Positions 48,494 through 64,000 of a stretch of 64,000 nucleotides of DNA are shown here, piece by piece. Where the stretch lies: positions 29,412,285 through 29,476,284 of the forward strand of contig NC_053116.1 in the NCBI RefSeq assembly GCF_010015445.1, written 5' to 3'. Source of the stretch: Perca fluviatilis (Eukaryota; Chordata; Actinopteri; Perciformes; Percidae). Position numbers and translations under genes: made by a program. How positions within the stretch are numbered: the stretch's first letter is position 1; each line of letters starts with the position of its first letter. A model generated the notes under the pieces. The model worked only from the letters and a program-made list of their open reading frames with translations. It did no database searches and was not told the origin of the DNA.

Positions 48494-48508
48494 ATGGTGA
48501 ACAGATAA
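48494..48508 (+). promoter_or_regulatory. Upstream ORF before fam131c start
   Basis: A four-codon ORF (MVNR, stop TAA) in near-perfect Kozak context GCCACCATGG ends 21 nt before the main ATG. If it lies in the mature 5' UTR it would be expected to reduce or gate translation of fam131c. The 5' end of the transcript is not known from sequence. Confidence 0.45.
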
Positions 48509-48529
48509 CCGCCCGGCCGTCCTGACACC

Positions 48530-60701
<12,172 letters not shown>

Positions 60702-61005
60702 GCTCAAATGGAAAACAAGCCAGCAATGTTGATGGTAATCTCTAAAATGAGCCTCACTGAGGGGACTTGACTTTCAGCCACCAGCAGTGACTGATACAAA
60801 AAAAACAAAATGTCGGTGAGATATTCCAAGAGGCAAAAATGGCTTGTCTGGGAGGGTTTCAGCGCCTGAATGGTCTTCAGATACAAAGACTCTAAATTGT
60901 ATTTTCTCCCCTGTAGAGGAGTGTACTTTTGTGAATGTACATAGTTTCACTGTTACATTTTCATTTTGTAATCAGTGTACAATAAACACTTTCATATTAT
61001 AGGTA
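60702..61005 (+). other. 3' UTR of fam131c
   Basis: Short UTR of about 300 nt from the TAG to just past an AATAAA, with no repeats or notable motifs. Confidence 0.6.
60981..60986 (+). terminator. Poly(A) signal of fam131c
   Basis: AATAAA in GTACAATAAACACTTTC, 280 nt after the stop codon. The next 20-40 nt are mixed rather than strongly U/GU-rich. Confidence 0.6.
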
Positions 61006-64000
61006 GAAGTGAACTGTTAAGAGTCAAACAACAACTGGTGTAAATACCTTATTAAACATGAAGTTTAATATATGTGCTGTAGAAGACTACAATTCTGTTT
61101 TTGAACCCTTTTCCCTTCACATTAATGATTGAACAATTAAATTAATTAATTAAGGGTCAATGAATTGAATTCAAACCTAAAGCAGTCTGAGTAGAGAAAA
61201 TATGAAAGAAATAGAAAATGTGTTTTCTCACCTGAATCTAAAGAGAAGAAGAAGTCTGTTGTTAAGAAAGCGGACACACAATTATATGTCTGAGTCCCAG
61301 CTATGGTTAGCTATTATTCACACTTGTTAGTCTGAGAGAGACGGGTGCAGAGAAAAGATGAGTGAAGAAAAACAGAACGGGAGAAGGACACAGAACCTGT
61401 CAGCGTGCACGTGGTTGGTGTGTGTTTGCACATGTATGTCAGCATGCCTGTGTGTTTGAGAGTGTGAGATGGTTGGAGAATGGAGGTGTTAGTGTTACTT
61501 GCCATGGTGTTTTTTTCAGCACTGTTTACACTAAATGAAGCTCTGCTGTGTGGTGCGCCGTGGCTGCTTTCCCTTTTGTTATCTCAGTCACAAAAGGCTG
61601 TGTACGGCTAGGTGATCACATCCATCATGAAAGAAAAATCCTGAAGCAGAACAGGCGACTGATTTGAGGCCTAGTTAGTTCCACAGTGCAAAAACGACGG
61701 CTTGCTCTGCGAAAGAAATGTGACAGTATCGGGTTGGACAGTTTCACTCTGACAAGCTGCAAGTTATTGTAGGGTTGAATCTTGTTGTACAGACAGAATG
61801 ATTATTTTATTAAAATCAATATAGTGTCTGAAAACTCAGTCTGGAATCACCAGGAAACCAGCAAACAGGGACTGGAGCTGCTCTTCAGATAGAGTCCTGT
61901 TGCATGTAGAATCTTAAGCAGTATGTTTCTTATTTAGTTGACTTTAAATGTCCTTAGAAAATGAGTTGCGCAAATTTAGCATAAGTCCTCTTGCATAATA
62001 ATTGCATTGCATATGCAATCTTGCATAATAATCCCCCTGAATCCTTAAGTATGATTTTTTTAGCTTTTAATAATTGCAGTTTATTAAAACTTTTCTGAAG
62101 TGTGACGTAGTGATGTCACCGTGGTCCATCATCTTAATAATGACTTTATTGAGTGCAATCTTATAATAGATCGAAATGATGGCCAAAACAATGAAAACAA
62201 GACCTTTGCCTCATACTGGATAACCATATGATGGCAGACATTGATATATCTACACATTTTAAGACAAAGAAGAAACCTATATGGATACTTAACTTAACAT
62301 CTGTCATATCTTATTCATTTGTTGCTCTGGACTTTTTCCCTTCATACATTTTCTTTTGGCAGGTTCATGGGACAACACAAGTTATTGATTTTGTAAAACA
62401 TTTTATTTTGATTTGATTTGTGATGTTTGTTATTTAGTATTCAAAAATGTCCTGAGTTGTAATTATCACACCGGAAAAAGGACTAACGATAATTTGGAGT
62501 GCAATCAAGATTTGATTAAGCTCAGCAGGAACCTCGTTACCAAGGCAACTCTTGCCATATTCCTGACGTGAACATGAGAAATCACTCAATATTTTTACGT
62601 CAAAACCTCTGTGAGAAGATTTGTAATTGATATTATTATTATACATTTTCTTTTCTTTTTCAGGGTGAATGTTGGTGCATGCTACGTGTTGCTATCAGGG
62701 AGGCGCAGAGGCGTGCATTGCTGTGTGCCAGAGTGAACTTTATGATTCTACCACTGGGGGGTGCTAAAGTCAGACATTTTAAAATTCTGAATAGCCGCTT
62801 TAACTTGGGACTCCATGCCTTTAGGGAGAAATCATAGAAAAACTAAAGTTGAGTGAGCCATGAGCCACCTGCATCATTACAAGATGTTGATAATTACATT
62901 TTGTCAAACCAGGCAATATGGGTGTGGTGGCTATGTGATGGTTTACTTATCCCAAGGACGTTTCAAACAGAAGGCTGCATGAAAGTTAACAAAGTCAATC
63001 TCAAACTTTTAAAAAGACATCAGCAGGGTTACATTGTGTTAATTGGTGTACAAACCGTTTTACAGGCTTTTCTTTTCATCCCCACATATTATTCTGGGTA
63101 GACACACGATTAATATTGCCATATCACAAAGTGTGGATCCGTGAATGAGATAGTGTGCTATCTCCTCAGTGGACAAGATCCTGTTAAATACAATACAAGG
63201 CGAAACAATAAGCTCTGATAAATGTTATTGTAGGAGCCTCACGCTGATGACAGTTTTGTACTTGTGCAAAAACTGTTAAGCTCGGTTAATGAAGAAGTGG
63301 TATCATTATCGGAGCCCGGCCTGCGTTGCAGCTAATCAGACAGAGATGGATTCGTGTTTGCTTAAAAAAAAGGTCAAGGGATGAGCTTATTTCCTGTGTG
63401 TCGCTGCTTAGATTTCTTTGGTCAAGTCTTCCAATATTCTCTTCATCTGGAGGAGAAAATAGAGGAAGAAAAAGGGAGGGAGGGAAGAGACAGCTTTGAA
63501 TCCATGAGTAGCCATTTGCCTCCAACACCCTGCATATTGTTAACAAATCCATGCAGGGACATGGTCTTAATTTGCTAAGTGCATACACACGAGACATAGG
63601 CCCACAGAGTAACATAACAGAATCAAGCTGTATGTGTCATTAAGAAAATGTTGAGTATTATATTTTATATTATTTTGAGCAGTGGTGAATGTGAATACAC
63701 ATATTTCAAGCAAACACTCATTACCTGTGGCCATGTGATGACCCCGACCAGTCTTCCCCTGTCTGCGACAAGCAAGGTCTGAGCTCCAATCAGACTCAGG
63801 AAACTGTAGGCCTGTGAGGACGCAAAGGAAACTGGATTTGAAGTAACTGATTCCTAAAAATAATGCTCACCATTTTGAGAAATATGCTTATTCACTTTCT
63901 CTCTTGGACATGAAGATTGATACCAATCGCATCACCAGCAGTTACGGAGCAACATCCTATATCATTCATTTGGAGTCGTGTTTGTGTTGGCAAATGTCAG
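61006..64000. other. Downstream of fam131c, no gene seen
   Basis: 3 kb of AT-rich DNA with no coding exon, RNA gene or transposon terminus that I can support. An exon of the next gene could be missed here. Confidence 0.45.

Overview
The window is vertebrate nuclear DNA, almost certainly from a teleost fish. Its genes are split into short exons with GT-AG introns. Non-coding DNA is full of long (CA/TG)n, (TA)n and (CT)n microsatellites. The mobile elements are of fish type: a Tol2-like hAT element, a piggyBac-like MITE, L1-clade and other LINE fragments, and several small inverted-repeat elements. I see no bacterial, plasmid or viral gene organisation.

Two protein-coding genes are supported, both on the + strand. 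The first (13254-35030) is a complete 17-exon Eph receptor tyrosine kinase. Joined in frame it gives 991 codons plus stop, and sequence landmarks identify it as EphA2. The second (48530-60701) is a six-exon gene of 255 codons whose core and C-terminus identify it as a FAM131 family member. Its position next to epha2 makes fam131c the best call, because EPHA2 and FAM131C are tandem neighbours in human 1p36.13. The pair is therefore a conserved vertebrate linkage group, not an operon.

Layout: 1-13.0 kb is gene-free and repeat-rich, with a hAT element carrying a perfect 8-bp target duplication and LINE fragments. 13.0-36.7 kb is epha2: a CA-rich promoter flank, 17 exons, one 10.6-kb intron, and a 1.6-kb 3' UTR ending at an AATAAA. 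36.7-48.5 kb is intergenic, with a piggyBac-like MITE, an odd degenerate GGTTCC-type repeat tract and AT/GT microsatellites. 48.5-61.0 kb is fam131c, whose large introns hold an L1 insertion, a MITE and paired direct repeats. 61.0-64 kb has no recognisable gene.

I found no previously undescribed multi-gene system. The observations most worth checking are: microsatellites placed against splice sites of both genes, a NAGNAG acceptor and a uORF in fam131c, a Gly-rich insert in its conserved core, loss of one SAM-domain tyrosine in EphA2, and several transposons with readable ends. All exon limits were worked out by eye from reading frame, splice consensus and recalled human proteins; no alignment was run.
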